Shown here: positions 36,969-47,214 of the stretch, piece by piece | How the letters are laid out: every line of letters begins with the position of its first letter | Numbering within the stretch: position 1 is the stretch's first letter | NCBI RefSeq assembly: GCF_002835735.1 | Contig: NZ_PISD01000016.1 | Location: 1 to 64,000 of the forward strand | Length of the DNA: 64,000 nt | Direction: 5' to 3' | Source: Cytobacillus horneckiae | GTDB taxonomy: Bacteria; Bacillota; Bacilli; Bacillales; Cytobacillaceae | Program-made: the position numbers and the translations under genes | The notes under the pieces: generated by a model | Told to the model about the DNA's origin: nothing | Databases searched by the model: none | The model's input: only the letters and a program-made list of their open reading frames with translations

Positions 36969-37745
36969 ATGATCTTTTTTTTAGCAGGTACAAGTGATGC
37001 GAGAGCATTAGCCATTCATTTGCAAAATCACGGCTATTCTCTATTAGCCACGGTTGTTACTGAATCTGCAGCCGAAAGTTTAAGAGCAAACGATATTTCC
37101 TGTCAAGTCGGTCGGCTATCATTGGATGAAATGATAGCGCTTATAAATAGGCATAAAATGACCATTGTCATTGATGCTAGTCATCCTTATGCGGACGAAG
37201 CGTCGAAAACAGCCATGGCAGCAGCAAAAGCGTGTGCCATTCCATATATTCGATATGAACGTCCAAAAGAAAGGTTTAGTTCTCCGCTAATTACAGAGGT
37301 TGATAGCTATGAAGAGGCAGCTAAGTTAGCTCACACTCATCAAGGAACGATTATGCTAACAACAGGCAGCAAAACATTAGAATTATTTGCGAAATATTTA
37401 TTGCGTGATGAGATCCGACTTTTATGTAGAATTCTTCCAAATGTAGAAAATATGGAAAAGTGCAATCAATTAGGCATTAAACAAAAGAACATTATTGCGA
37501 TTCAAGGTCCGTTTTCGGAATCATTAAATAAATCTTTATGCGAGCAATATGAGGTGACCTTAATGATTACAAAAGAAAGCGGAAAAGCGGGGGCAGTAGA
37601 TGAAAAAATGACTGCTGCGCTCCAGTTAGGCATTCCTGTTATTTTAATTAAACGACCAGCACTTCTTTATCAAAATTTTTGTACTTCTTTTGAAGAAGTC
37701 ACTCATCTATTAGGAGGTTTTATTTATGGCAAACATGAACTTTAA
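36969..37745 (+). CDS. cbiJ: Cobalt-precorrin-6A reductase
   Basis: The 258-residue protein fits the CbiJ/CobK family: FFLAGTSDARALA at the N-terminus, DASHPYADEASKTA near 75 and YIRYERP near 98. It reduces cobalt-precorrin-6A with NAD(P)H. TAGGAGG precedes the ATG, nine bases after cbiH60. The 3' end overlaps cbiC by 20 bases. Confidence 0.9.
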   Translation: MIFFLAGTSDARALAIHLQNHGYSLLATVVTESAAESLRANDISCQVGRLSLDEMIALINRHKMTIVIDASHPYADEASKTAMAAAKACAIPYIRYERPKERFSSPLITEVDSYEEAAKLAHTHQGTIMLTTGSKTLELFAKYLLRDEIRLLCRILPNVENMEKCNQLGIKQKNIIAIQGPFSESLNKSLCEQYEVTLMITKESGKAGAVDEKMTAALQLGIPVILIKRPALLYQNFCTSFEEVTHLLGGFIYGKHEL

Positions 37746-38400
37746 TACAAAATTCACTCCAGTCACTGTAGATCCAGATAAAATTTATGATCATAGTTTC
37801 GCAATTATTAAAGAAGAAATGGGTGATCATCCATTTACAGATGAGCAATGGTTAGTTGTTCGAAGGGTAATCCATGCTTCAGCAGATTTTGAGCTAGGAC
37901 GCAGCATGATTTTTACACCTGATGCAATTGAAGCCGGGATTGAATCAATCTTAGCCAGCCGTCATGTCGTGGCCGATGTACAAATGATTGAAAGCGGCTC
38001 AGGACGTAAACGATTCCAAAAACATGGCGGAGACTTACATTGTTATATTGCTGATGAAGATGTGGCAAAAGAAGCAAAGGCTCAAGGTACAACCCGTGCG
38101 ATAATTTCCATGCAAAAAGCAACGCGTCTACAACAAGGGGGCATTTATGCCATTGGCAATGCACCAACCGCATTGTTAGAGCTTATTCGTTTAATTAAAG
38201 ATGGTGTCGCTAAGCCAGACTTAATTATTGGAATGCCAGTTGGATTTGTTTCAGCAGCAGAATCGAAGGAAGAGTTAGCAGTACTTGAAGGCATTCCATT
38301 TATTACGAACAAAGGTAGAAAGGGTGGCAGTACAGTGACAGTAGCTGCACTTAATGCCATTTCACTTATGGCAGATGAGCGTGCAAAACAAGAGAAATAA
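37726..38400 (+). CDS. cbiC: Cobalt-precorrin-8 methylmutase
   Basis: The 224-residue protein is CbiC/CobH, which moves the C11 methyl to C12 to give cobyrinate. The catalytic histidine lies in RRVIHASADFE near residue 50. IIGMPVGFVSAAESKEEL near 162 and NKGRKGGSTVTVAALNAI near 195 are family hallmarks. AGGAGG precedes the ATG within the end of cbiJ. Confidence 0.94.
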   Translation: MANMNFNTKFTPVTVDPDKIYDHSFAIIKEEMGDHPFTDEQWLVVRRVIHASADFELGRSMIFTPDAIEAGIESILASRHVVADVQMIESGSGRKRFQKHGGDLHCYIADEDVAKEAKAQGTTRAIISMQKATRLQQGGIYAIGNAPTALLELIRLIKDGVAKPDLIIGMPVGFVSAAESKEELAVLEGIPFITNKGRKGGSTVTVAALNAISLMADERAKQEK

Positions 38401-39511
38401 AAAAGACCCTTCCCAAATGCGTCATGGCTACACGACAGGCGCTTGCGCAGCAGCAATGACAAAGGCAGCCATACAAGCACTTATAACAGGGAAAGTATCG
38501 AATGAGGTAACGATTTATTTACCAGTTGGACAGTATGCAACCTTTAAAGTAACAGCGTATGAAATGTTGGATGACCGAGTTATGTGTGAAACGATTAAAG
38601 ATGCCGGTGACGATCCAGATGCTACACATCAAGCGCGCATTCAAAGTACTGTCCGTTTTTTACAAAAGGAATGTATACATATAGATGGTGGAGTCGGTGT
38701 CGGGCGGGTGACGAAAGCGGGGCTTCCCGTTCCAGTGGGACAGGCAGCGATTAATCCCGTACCACGCAAAATGATTGCTGGTGTTGTACAAGAAGCGATA
38801 GAAAGCTTCAAATTGGTGAATGGAATCGAAGTCATCATTTCCGTACCAGATGGGGAAGAAATCGCTAAAAAAACTTTGAATGGCCGCCTTGGTATTATTG
38901 GCGGTATCTCTATATTAGGCACGCGAGGAACAGTCGTTCCATTTTCAAGTTCCGCTTATATGGCAAGTATTGTTCAAGCTATCAATGTTGCAAAGGAAGC
39001 AGGGTGTGAGCATTTAGTCATAACAACTGGGGGACGCAGTGAAAAGTTTGCAATGAAGCAGTATCCTCATTTACCAGCAGAAGCATTTATTGAAATGGGC
39101 GATTTTGTCGGATTTACGTTAAAGAATATTGCCAGGAAGAAAATTCGGAGCGTGTCATTAGTAGGAATGATGGGGAAGTTTTCTAAAGTTGCACAAGGCG
39201 TGATGATGGTTCATTCAAAAAGCGCGCCTATTAACTTTGCATTTCTTGCTGGTGTTGCAAATAAAATCGGGGTGGATGATGCGACACAGTCTGAAATATT
39301 ACAGGCGAATACTGCTTCACAAGTTGGTGAAATGCTTCAAGGAAACGAAGCATTTTTTGAAGCACTTTGTAAAAATTGCTGCTACTACGCACTCAATCAC
39401 ATGAATACTGACATGAATGTATCGACAACATTGTATGCCATGAATGGAAACTGTTTAGGAAAGGCTGAGAATATTGACAAATTGGATGAAAATGATTGGT
39501 ATAGGGGATAA
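38375..39511 (+). CDS. cbiD: Cobalt-precorrin-5B C1-methyltransferase
   Basis: The 378-residue protein has the CbiD signature [17 protein letters not shown] near the N-terminus, [10 protein letters not shown] near 105 and [10 protein letters not shown] near 217. CbiD methylates C1 in the anaerobic pathway. The frame opens at 38354 inside cbiC. No strong ribosome site is visible, so ATG 38375 or GTG 38381 is chosen by family alignment and by coupling to cbiC translation. Confidence 0.9.
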   Translation: MSVQNKRNKKDPSQMRHGYTTGACAAAMTKAAIQALITGKVSNEVTIYLPVGQYATFKVTAYEMLDDRVMCETIKDAGDDPDATHQARIQSTVRFLQKECIHIDGGVGVGRVTKAGLPVPVGQAAINPVPRKMIAGVVQEAIESFKLVNGIEVIISVPDGEEIAKKTLNGRLGIIGGISILGTRGTVVPFSSSAYMASIVQAINVAKEAGCEHLVITTGGRSEKFAMKQYPHLPAEAFIEMGDFVGFTLKNIARKKIRSVSLVGMMGKFSKVAQGVMMVHSKSAPINFAFLAGVANKIGVDDATQSEILQANTASQVGEMLQGNEAFFEALCKNCCYYALNHMNTDMNVSTTLYAMNGNCLGKAENIDKLDENDWYRG

Positions 39512-40682
39512 CGGCGTGGAAGGATTGCTCCCCCAATATATAGAGTGGATTGATGAATGTGATTTACTTGTAGGCGGCGAGCGGCATTTGGATTTTTTTC
39601 CGTTGTTCAAAAAAGAGAAAAAAGCAATTAAAGGCGGATTGTCAGCGTTAACCGCTGAAATACAGCAGGAAACCCGTAATGTCGTTATTTTAGTGTCAGG
39701 CGATCCATTGTTTTATGGTCTTGGCGGTGTGCTTGCGAAAAAACTTTCATTAGAAATCTATCCATATACGAGCTCGGTCCAGCTTGCTTTTTCAAAAATG
39801 CAAGAAAGCTGGCAAGATGCATATATTGTCAGCCTGCATGGTCGTTCCATAAACGGTTTTGCACAAAAAATTGATGGGCGAAAAAAAATTGCAATTTTAA
39901 CAGATGAAACAAATACTCCGCAAGCTATCGCAAAATATTTAAGGAAATTCAGCATGACAGAATACGATGCCTTTGTTGCTGAAAACTTACAAGGAGAAAA
40001 CGAGCGTTGCCGTTTCTTTGCATTAGCAGAAATGGAACAAGCTTCATTTTCTCCTCTAAATGTAGTCATTTTAAAGCAGCGCGAAGCTGTTGAACGTTCA
40101 TCAATTGGCATTCCAGACAATGCATTTATTCAGCGAAAACCAGATAAAGGCTTAATCACAAAAAAAGAAATTCGCACGCTTTGCTTGCAAGAGCTAGAGC
40201 TTAAAGAAAACAGCATTGTCTGGGATATTGGAACTTGCACGGGTTCAGTAGCAATCGAAGCAGCAAAAATTGCGCGTGAAGGTGCGGTATTTGCCATTGA
40301 AAAAAATGAGAAGGATCTTGAAAACTGCTTAGAAAATCAATTAATACATCGTACCGATTTTGTTGCAGTGCAAGGGAAAGCACCTGAACGCTTAGATGAA
40401 TTTCCAGATCCGCATGCAATTTTTATTGGCGGCAACGGAGGAAATATGGAGCATTTATTGCAAACATGTGTTTTCCGCTTACAGCCAAATGGCCGCCTAG
40501 TGATGAATATTGCTACGATAGAAAACTTGGCAGAAGCGCAGCAGCACTTAAAATCGCTAGGCTGTGATGTATCAATCATACAAGTGCAAATTTCAAAAAG
40601 TAAGCCTATTTTAAATTTAACGCGATTTCAGCCGTTAAATCCAATCTTTATTGTGACAGCAAAGAAAGGAATCGAAAAATGA
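39486..40682 (+). CDS. cbiET: Fused cobalt-precorrin-7 C5-methyltransferase / C15-methyltransferase-decarboxylase
   Basis: The protein has about 398 residues. Residues 1-200 are CbiE ([32 protein letters not shown]) and residues 205-398 are CbiT (a class I methyltransferase with [16 protein letters not shown] near 244 and [15 protein letters not shown] near 308). Together they methylate C5 and C15 and decarboxylate the C12 acetate. The ATG at 39486 fits CbiE families better than the TTG at 39474. It overlaps cbiD by 26 bases and cbiL by four. Confidence 0.92.
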   Translation: MKMIGIGDNGVEGLLPQYIEWIDECDLLVGGERHLDFFPLFKKEKKAIKGGLSALTAEIQQETRNVVILVSGDPLFYGLGGVLAKKLSLEIYPYTSSVQLAFSKMQESWQDAYIVSLHGRSINGFAQKIDGRKKIAILTDETNTPQAIAKYLRKFSMTEYDAFVAENLQGENERCRFFALAEMEQASFSPLNVVILKQREAVERSSIGIPDNAFIQRKPDKGLITKKEIRTLCLQELELKENSIVWDIGTCTGSVAIEAAKIAREGAVFAIEKNEKDLENCLENQLIHRTDFVAVQGKAPERLDEFPDPHAIFIGGNGGNMEHLLQTCVFRLQPNGRLVMNIATIENLAEAQQHLKSLGCDVSIIQVQISKSKPILNLTRFQPLNPIFIVTAKKGIEK

Positions 40683-41383
40683 GAATCGGAACTTTATATG
40701 GATTAGGTGTCGGGCCGGGTGATCCGGAATTAATCACTGTAAAAGCATTTCGTAAATTACAAGAGAGCCCTGTCATTGCTTATCCTAAGAAATTAAGAGG
40801 CAGTAAATCTTACGCTCATCGGATTATCGAGGTGTATATTAACCCAGCAGAAAAAGAGATGCTTGGCTTAGTTTTCCCAATGACAAAAGATGAAGCGACA
40901 TTGCATGCTGAGTGGTTAAAATCAGTGGATGCCATTTATAGCTATTTAATTCAAGGAAAGGATGTTGCATTTGTTACTGAAGGGGACCCGATGCTGTTTA
41001 GCACATTTATTCATATGATGAATTTGTTTCAAGCGATGCATCCGGATGTACCGATTGAAACAGTGGCAGGCATTTCGTCTTTTAACGGTTCCGCTAATCG
41101 CTTAGGCGTTGCATTAGCAAATGGCGATGACCATGTTGCGATGGTCCCCGCTACGGAAAATATGGAAGAAATGCGCCGTGTGATTGAAAGTCATGATGCG
41201 ATTGTCTTTATTAAAGTAGCCAAAGTATTAGATGAGATGCTGGATTTATTAGATGAAATGAAGCTATTAAAAAATACACATGTAGTTACGAAGGTTACAT
41301 CTGATGAAGAGGTCATTTGGAATGTCAATGAACTTCGTGGGACAGATTTAAATTACTTGTCATGTATGGTGGTGCGCAAATAA
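40679..41383 (+). CDS. cbiL: Cobalt-factor II C20-methyltransferase
   Basis: The 234-residue protein is CbiL/Cob[17 protein letters not shown] at the N-terminus, [15 protein letters not shown] near 101 and [17 protein letters not shown] near 126. It methylates C20. The ATG overlaps the cbiET stop as ATGA, and its TAA overlaps the next ATG. Confidence 0.93.
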   Translation: MRIGTLYGLGVGPGDPELITVKAFRKLQESPVIAYPKKLRGSKSYAHRIIEVYINPAEKEMLGLVFPMTKDEATLHAEWLKSVDAIYSYLIQGKDVAFVTEGDPMLFSTFIHMMNLFQAMHPDVPIETVAGISSFNGSANRLGVALANGDDHVAMVPATENMEEMRRVIESHDAIVFIKVAKVLDEMLDLLDEMKLLKNTHVVTKVTSDEEVIWNVNELRGTDLNYLSCMVVRK

Positions 41384-42165
41384 TGAAGAAAATTTGGATT
41401 ATTGGTGCAGGTCCGGGAGATCCGGATTTAATAACGGTAAAAGGTTTGAAGTTATTAAAAGCAGCTGATGTTGTCATGTATACCGATTCACTAGTAAGTG
41501 AAACATTGGTAGCGGAAGCGAAGGAATCAGCAGAGATTATTCGTACTGCTGGGATGCATCTGCAAGAAATGGTCGATTGTATCGTTGAATTTGTCAATGC
41601 TGGCAAAACGGTTGTACGTTTACATACAGGCGATTCATCGATGTACGGTGCAACGATGGAGCAAGTAGCACTGCTTAAGCAGCATGGTATCGGTTATGAA
41701 GTAGTGCCTGGTGTAAGCTCTGTCTTTGCATCTGCAGCAGCAATTGGCGCGGAGCTAACAATCCCTGATTTAACACAGACACTTATACTAACACGAGCTG
41801 AAGGTCGTACACCTGTACCAGAGCGTGAAAAATTACAAGCATTGGCAAGCCATCACTGTACGATAGCCATGTTTTTAAGTGCGACATTAACAAAAAAAAT
41901 TACAAAAGAATTGCAGGCAGCGGGCTGGACAGATGATACGCCAGTTGCAGTTGTGCAACGTGCTTCATGGCCAGATCAAAAAATTATTCGTACAACATTA
42001 GCTGAATTAGATGAAGCAATGCGTGTCAATGGCATTCGCAAGCATGCCATGATTTTAGCAGGCTGGGCTTTAGATCCTCATATTCATGAAAAAGATTATC
42101 GTTCGAAGCTATATGACAAAACATTTACACATGGCTTCCGTAAAGGTGTGAAAGCTGATGATTAG
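41383..42165 (+). CDS. cbiF: Cobalt-precorrin-4 C11-methyltransferase
   Basis: The 260-residue protein is CbiF/CobM: IIGAGPGDPDLITVKG near 5, HTGDSSMYGATMEQ near 80 and EVVPGVSSVFASAAA near 106. It methylates C11. The frame opens at 41362, but the ATG at 41383, in TAATG overlap with cbiL, gives the normal N-terminus. Confidence 0.93.
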   Translation: MKKIWIIGAGPGDPDLITVKGLKLLKAADVVMYTDSLVSETLVAEAKESAEIIRTAGMHLQEMVDCIVEFVNAGKTVVRLHTGDSSMYGATMEQVALLKQHGIGYEVVPGVSSVFASAAAIGAELTIPDLTQTLILTRAEGRTPVPEREKLQALASHHCTIAMFLSATLTKKITKELQAAGWTDDTPVAVVQRASWPDQKIIRTTLAELDEAMRVNGIRKHAMILAGWALDPHIHEKDYRSKLYDKTFTHGFRKGVKADD

Positions 42166-43309
42166 TTTGCGTGAAGGTGAAATTCCAGCAGTTGAAAAGC
42201 GTAAACCATATGCCCTCGTTGCCATAACGAAACATGGAGTGGCACATGCAAGAAGCTATGCGGAAAAATTTCCGTATGCCGACCTTTATTATATGAAAAA
42301 ATTCGAGCAAGGCGACGAAGCTATGCGCCAAATTCAATTATTTGATGGGACAGTTCGTCTATTATTACCCGCTTTATTCCAGCAATATAAAGGGATCATT
42401 TGCATCATTTCGCTTGGAGCTGTTGTTCGCATGATTGCACCACTATTAATTGATAAAAAGAAAGACCCTGCCGTATTGGTAGTCGACGATAAAGGTCAAT
42501 ATGTAGTCAGTGTATTATCAGGGCATATCGGCGGCGCCAATGCCTTAACAAATGAATTTGCAAACGCGATTGGTGCAACACCTGTCGTTACAACCGCTTC
42601 AGATGTTCAAAAAACGATCCCAGTGGATTTATTTGGCGCCCAATTTGGATGGGTGTGGGATAGTGAAGAAAAATTAACAGCTGTCAGTGCATCTGTTGTC
42701 AATGAAGAGCATGTTGCAATCATACAAGAAGCGGGAGAGAGAAACTGGTGGATGCACGATCGTCCTATGCCAGCCAACTTAAAGATTTACCCATCAACAA
42801 ATGAAGCGATTGTTGCTAAGCCGCAAGCAACACTACTAATTACAGATCGTTTACTTGATGAACATGAAGAAGTGCTGATCAATAACGGAGTGATTTATCG
42901 ACCAAAATCAATTGTGCTTGGCATAGGTTGTAATCGTGGCACTGCAATGGAAGAAATTGAACAAGTAATAGATGAAACATTGACGGAGCTGCGTATAAGT
43001 AAAAAAAGTGTTAAAGCTGTAGCAACCATCAATTTGAAGAAAAACGAAACTGGCTTGCTTGAATTAATCGCTAAACATAATTGGTCATTTGGTACTTACA
43101 CACCTGAAGAGCTGAATGAAATGCCGTTGCAGAACCCATCGGAGACAGTTTTTAAGTATACAGGGGCTTATGGGGTAAGCGAACCTGCGGCATTGCGATA
43201 TGCGCATGCAAAGGAATTATTACTAGAGAAAAAGAAAAGCGGCAATGTCACTATATCCGTTGCTAAGGTCAACTTCGAGGAGGGGTCATCATGCAGCGAT
43301 TTATTCTAG
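42158..43309 (+). CDS. cbiG: Cobalt-precorrin-5A hydrolase
   Basis: The 383-residue protein is CbiG, which opens the lactone ring of cobalt-precorrin-5A and releases acetaldehyde. The central SLGAVVRMIAPL and SGHIGGANALTNEFA and the C-terminal domain with VLGIGCNRGTA near 249 are family traits. The ATG overlaps the cbiF stop. The end overlaps cbiA by 19 bases. Confidence 0.92.
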   Translation: MISLREGEIPAVEKRKPYALVAITKHGVAHARSYAEKFPYADLYYMKKFEQGDEAMRQIQLFDGTVRLLLPALFQQYKGIICIISLGAVVRMIAPLLIDKKKDPAVLVVDDKGQYVVSVLSGHIGGANALTNEFANAIGATPVVTTASDVQKTIPVDLFGAQFGWVWDSEEKLTAVSASVVNEEHVAIIQEAGERNWWMHDRPMPANLKIYPSTNEAIVAKPQATLLITDRLLDEHEEVLINNGVIYRPKSIVLGIGCNRGTAMEEIEQVIDETLTELRISKKSVKAVATINLKKNETGLLELIAKHNWSFGTYTPEELNEMPLQNPSETVFKYTGAYGVSEPAALRYAHAKELLLEKKKSGNVTISVAKVNFEEGSSCSDLF

Positions 43310-44649
43310 CCGGTACAGGGAGCGGTGTTGGCAAAACAACGTTCACAATCGGTATTATGCGTGCACTTATGAAGCGCGGTTTAACAGTACAGGGGTTTAA
43401 ATGCGGGCCAGACTATATTGATCCAACCTATCATACCGCAGTTACTAACCGCGCATCTCGAAATATTGATAGTTTCATGATGTCCCATGATGTCGTTCGT
43501 GCTATTGTCGCTAGAGCGAGTGCAGATGCAGATGTAGCTGTTATAGAAGGAGTAATGGGCTTTTATGATGGCAAATCCCCATTATCAAATGAAGGATCTG
43601 CTGCTCATATTAGTGAAATAACAAAAAGTCCAGTTATCTTAATTGTCAATGCAGCAAGTATGGCAAGAAGTGTAGCAGCGATTGTTAAAGGTTTTCAAAT
43701 GTTAGATGAAAATTCCAATATAGTTGGTGTAATTGCTAATCAATTAGGAAGTAAAGGCCATTTTGAAATTGTTAAAACAGCGATTGAAAAAGAATGTGGA
43801 ATACCCGTCATTGGCTATTTATTAAAAGAAGCGGTACCTAAGATACCGAGCCGTCATTTAGGTTTAGTACCTGCTATTGAACGCGGTGATTTAGATTCAT
43901 ATTTTGATAAGCTTGCAACAGCAATCGAAGAAACAGTTGATATTGAACAGTTACTTGAAATTACAAAGGCACAATCCATTGCTGTATCAGCATCAATTTT
44001 TGATGAACAGCCGCAACTACAAAAGGTGCATATAGCCGTTGCAAAGGACGCTGCCTTTAACTTTTACTATGAAGAAAACTTAGAATTATTGCGGGCAAAT
44101 GGAGCAATCTTGCATTTCTTCTCCCCTTTGCAAAACGAGAAAGTACCGACAGCAGCACAAGGACTTTATATCGGTGGCGGTTTCCCTGAAGAGTTTGCGG
44201 ATCAATTAGCAAAAAATGAGGGCACAAAGCAATCCGTACGTGCCGCTATCGAGCGAGGACTGCCAACATTAGCTGAATGCGGCGGTTTTATGTATTTAAC
44301 AGAAGAAATCATAAATCGTCAAGGGCATACATATCCAATGCTCGGAGTGATACCAGGACGTGTGCGGATGCAAACTAAGTTAGCGGCGCTTGGCTATCGA
44401 GAAATTACAGGAATGGCTGGTAACTTCTTTATGAGTGAAGAGGATTCCGCGAAAGGGCATGAGTTCCACTATTCATCGTATGAGGGAGAGCATGCATCAC
44501 CGGCTTTTTTTAGCAAAGGTCGTTTCCGTGCTCAGAAAGAAGGCTATTTGCAAAAAAATCTTGTAGCAGGCTATACTCATTTCCATTTTGCTTCAAACCC
44601 ACAAATAGTTAAAAATTGGTTGGCTGCATGTTTGGAGGTACAGCAATGA
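43291..44649 (+). CDS. cbiA: Cobyrinic acid a,c-diamide synthase
   Basis: The 452-residue protein is CbiA: a dethiobiotin-synthetase-like ATPase (GTGSGVGKTTFTIG near 7, KCGPDYIDPTYH near 38) plus a type I glutamine amidotransferase domain with GGGFPEEFA near 295 and the ECGGFMYL nucleophile cysteine near 330. It amidates the a and c side chains using glutamine. GAGGAGGGG precedes the ATG. Confidence 0.94.
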   Translation: MQRFILAGTGSGVGKTTFTIGIMRALMKRGLTVQGFKCGPDYIDPTYHTAVTNRASRNIDSFMMSHDVVRAIVARASADADVAVIEGVMGFYDGKSPLSNEGSAAHISEITKSPVILIVNAASMARSVAAIVKGFQMLDENSNIVGVIANQLGSKGHFEIVKTAIEKECGIPVIGYLLKEAVPKIPSRHLGLVPAIERGDLDSYFDKLATAIEETVDIEQLLEITKAQSIAVSASIFDEQPQLQKVHIAVAKDAAFNFYYEENLELLRANGAILHFFSPLQNEKVPTAAQGLYIGGGFPEEFADQLAKNEGTKQSVRAAIERGLPTLAECGGFMYLTEEIINRQGHTYPMLGVIPGRVRMQTKLAALGYREITGMAGNFFMSEEDSAKGHEFHYSSYEGEHASPAFFSKGRFRAQKEGYLQKNLVAGYTHFHFASNPQIVKNWLAACLEVQQ

Positions 44650-45275
44650 ATTATTTCCCACTATTAATGAATATTGATTATAAAAAGGTTGTCATTGTTG
44701 GCGGCGGCCATGTAGCTCGTCAAAAAGTAGAAGCATTACTTCCAACAAAAGCTCAAATGGTTTTAATTAGCCCGACTGTAACCGAAACATTGCAACATTT
44801 TATTGATGGAGGGCTTGTGACATGGAAAGAAAAAGTATTTGAACCAGCTGATCTAGATAATGCAGCACTAATTTTTGCTGTTACCAATGATAAAAAAGTT
44901 AACAATGCAGTAGAAGAAGCCACACAGCATTGGCAGATGCTTAGTCGTGCAGATGCAAAAGGACGTGTTGATTTTATCAATCCAGCAGTCGTTCGCCGCG
45001 GTGATTTTATTGTGACAGTATCAACCTCTGGAGCAAGTCCGGGCTTAACTCGTCGCATAAAAATGGATTTAGCAGAGCAGTTTGGAAATCATTATGCACA
45101 ATATGTAAGTTTTTTAAAGGATGCACGTCAGCGAATTTTACAAGTATATACGGGCGCTGAGAAAACACAAATACTCGCTGAACTTTTGGATCCACAATTA
45201 TTACAGTGGGTAGAGCAAAATGAAAAACAAAAATGTGAAGCTTGGCTACAGCAACGTCTAGGAGAACAACAATGA
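44646..45275 (+). CDS. sirC: Precorrin-2 dehydrogenase (siroheme/cobalamin)
   Basis: The 209-residue protein is SirC/Met8-N type: NYFPLLMNIDYKKVVIVGGGHVARQK with a Rossmann GGGHVA, then STSGASPGLTRRIKMDLAEQF near 140. It oxidises precorrin-2 to sirohydrochlorin. TTGGAGG precedes the ATG at 44646; the frame opens at 44616. It overlaps the SUMT gene as ATGA. Confidence 0.9.
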   Translation: MNYFPLLMNIDYKKVVIVGGGHVARQKVEALLPTKAQMVLISPTVTETLQHFIDGGLVTWKEKVFEPADLDNAALIFAVTNDKKVNNAVEEATQHWQMLSRADAKGRVDFINPAVVRRGDFIVTVSTSGASPGLTRRIKMDLAEQFGNHYAQYVSFLKDARQRILQVYTGAEKTQILAELLDPQLLQWVEQNEKQKCEAWLQQRLGEQQ

Positions 45276-46033
45276 GCGGTTATGTATATATTGTAGGTGC
45301 TGGTCCTGGAGCGCCAAAACTATTAACAATAAGAGGACTAGAGTGCATTCAACAAGCAGATGTGATTTTATATGACCGTTTAGTAAATCCAGAATTATTA
45401 ACCTATGCAAAAGCTGATGCCGAATTCATTTATTGTGGTAAAGAGCCAGGTAATCACGGACTAATACAGGATGAAATTCATCGGATTTTAGTGGGACAAG
45501 CAAAGCTTGGGAAGCATGTGCTTCGCTTGAAAGGCGGCGACCCATTTGTCTTTGGACGTGGTGCTGAAGAAGCAGCGATTTTGCGGAAAGCCAATATCCC
45601 ATTTGAAATTGTGCCTGGAATTACAGCGGGGATTGCCGCGCCAGCTTATGCAGGAATTCCGGTTACACATCGTGATCATGCTGCGAGCTTTGCCATCGTT
45701 ACTGGTCATGGCCGAGCTGAAAAAGAGCAAGACTTTTTAAATTGGGCTGCCCTTGCACATATTGATACGGTGGCATTTTATATGAGCGTAGGCAATATCG
45801 CACATATTACAAAAAGCTTAATTACATACGGCAAAAGCGAATCAACTCCTGTTGCAGTCATTGAATGGGGTACAACTGAAAACCAGCGTACGATCACAGG
45901 CAAACTGGCAACAATTGCACAGGACATTCAAAACCATCGCATCTCTAACCCTACAATGATTTTAGTAGGAGATGTTGTTAACGTTCGTGAGCAAATTGCT
46001 TGGTTTGCAGAAAAGGAGCATAAATTATGTTAG
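45272..46033 (+). CDS. Uroporphyrinogen-III C-methyltransferase (SUMT)
   Basis: The 253-residue protein methylates uroporphyrinogen III at C2 and C7 to give precorrin-2, the branch point to siroheme and cobalamin. Landmarks are YIVGAGPGAPKLLTIRG, LILYDRLVNPELL-like VILYDRLVNPELL, LRLKGGDPFVFGRGAEEA near 85 and EIVPGITAGIAAPAYAGIPV near 115. It corresponds to cobA/sumT/cysG-A of other genomes. The ATG at 45272 follows GGAGAA. Confidence 0.94.
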   Translation: MSGYVYIVGAGPGAPKLLTIRGLECIQQADVILYDRLVNPELLTYAKADAEFIYCGKEPGNHGLIQDEIHRILVGQAKLGKHVLRLKGGDPFVFGRGAEEAAILRKANIPFEIVPGITAGIAAPAYAGIPVTHRDHAASFAIVTGHGRAEKEQDFLNWAALAHIDTVAFYMSVGNIAHITKSLITYGKSESTPVAVIEWGTTENQRTITGKLATIAQDIQNHRISNPTMILVGDVVNVREQIAWFAEKEHKLC

Positions 46034-46581
46034 CAGAATTAAAACAGCGTCGTGCCATTCGCCAATTTAAAACGCGCGAAGTGGAACGCGACAAAATTGA
46101 GACTTTATTAGAAGCAGCGACCTACGCACCAAATGACCGCATGCGCGAGCCTTGGCATTTCTATGTAATACAAGGCGATAGCTTAAAACGTTATGAACAA
46201 GTGGCACTTGATTATTTACAAAAACGCTTTCCAACGAAGCCGCATTTAGTTGAAAGTTCAATGAAAGCAATCACTCATACTCCGCTTATCATTGTGGTGA
46301 CATCAGCGATTGTTGATGGAGATTCAGGTGCTACAAAGGATAATACCTTTGCAGTCAGCAGTGCCATTATGTCGATGTGGCTAATGGCCGAGCAGTTAGG
46401 CTTAGGGATGGTATGGCGTACACGCGGGGTTGGTCTCGTGCATGATACGGCATTACATACGTTTATCGGAGCATCGGATGCTGAACAATTAGTAGGGACG
46501 TTATGCATTGGTTACCCAGCAGAAGAAATCGAATCTACAAAAAAGCGCACACCATTTACAGAAAAAACCACTTGGCTATAA
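46027..46581 (+). CDS. Nitroreductase-family flavoprotein in the cobalamin operon (CbiY-like position)
   Basis: The 184-residue protein is a small FMN nitroreductase: RRAIRQFKTREV at 8-19, EAATYAPNDRMREPWHFYVI near 32 and GLGMVWRTRG near 125. Its position between sumT and btuR matches cbiY in B. megaterium. Likely roles are reduction of Co(II) corrinoid to Co(I) for the adenosyltransferase, or lower-ligand chemistry like BluB; neither is proven by sequence. GGAG lies before the ATG, inside the end of sumT. Confidence 0.75.
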   Translation: MLAELKQRRAIRQFKTREVERDKIETLLEAATYAPNDRMREPWHFYVIQGDSLKRYEQVALDYLQKRFPTKPHLVESSMKAITHTPLIIVVTSAIVDGDSGATKDNTFAVSSAIMSMWLMAEQLGLGMVWRTRGVGLVHDTALHTFIGASDAEQLVGTLCIGYPAEEIESTKKRTPFTEKTTWL

Positions 46582-46593
46582 GGAGGCTTGTTT

Positions 46594-47133
46594 ATGCCAC
46601 AACAAGGGATGTTATTAGTCTATACTGGCGAAGGCAAAGGAAAAACAACCGCTTCACTCGGTGTTACATTACGCGCAATCGGTCGAGGCATGAAGGTGAA
46701 ATATTATCAATTTATAAAATCACCTGAACGTACATATGGCGAACAAATTGCCTTGCGAAAACTCGGTGTAGAAACAGTGCAATTAGGTGTCGGATTTACA
46801 TGGACGAAAACGCCAGAGGAACATCGCGAAGCACTTACAAACGCTTGGAAAACCGTTAGAGAGGAGCTGAAAGATACCACTACAGATGTATTGGTTCTAG
46901 ATGAGCTGAATAACGCATTAGCCATTACAAAGTTTCCAATCGATGATGTCTTGCCATTAGCAGAAGTGTTAGAGGCAATACAACAACGCCCAAAAACGAT
47001 GCATGTGGTCATTACTGGGCGTTCTGCACATCCTTCGATCCTCGCATTAGCTGATTTAGTGTCAACGATTGATGCAACTAAACATTATTATGCAGAACAA
47101 GATGTTAAAGCAATGAAGGGGCTTGAATTTTAA
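46594..47133 (+). CDS. btuR: Cob(I)yrinic acid a,c-diamide adenosyltransferase
   Basis: The 179-residue protein is BtuR/CobA type: YTGEGKGKTTASLG P loop near 10, VKYYQFIKSPERTYGE near 36 and VLVLDELNNAL near 101. It transfers the adenosyl group of ATP to Co(I) corrinoid. AGGAGG lies seven bases before the ATG at 46594. Confidence 0.93.
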   Translation: MPQQGMLLVYTGEGKGKTTASLGVTLRAIGRGMKVKYYQFIKSPERTYGEQIALRKLGVETVQLGVGFTWTKTPEEHREALTNAWKTVREELKDTTTDVLVLDELNNALAITKFPIDDVLPLAEVLEAIQQRPKTMHVVITGRSAHPSILALADLVSTIDATKHYYAEQDVKAMKGLEF

Positions 47134-47214
47134 GCTTAAAAGCCCGCATCAGATGGTGGTATAGTCACCGCACAGAATTTTACCCTTCGTTGTCTAAATT
47201 GAGGAGAAGAGTCA

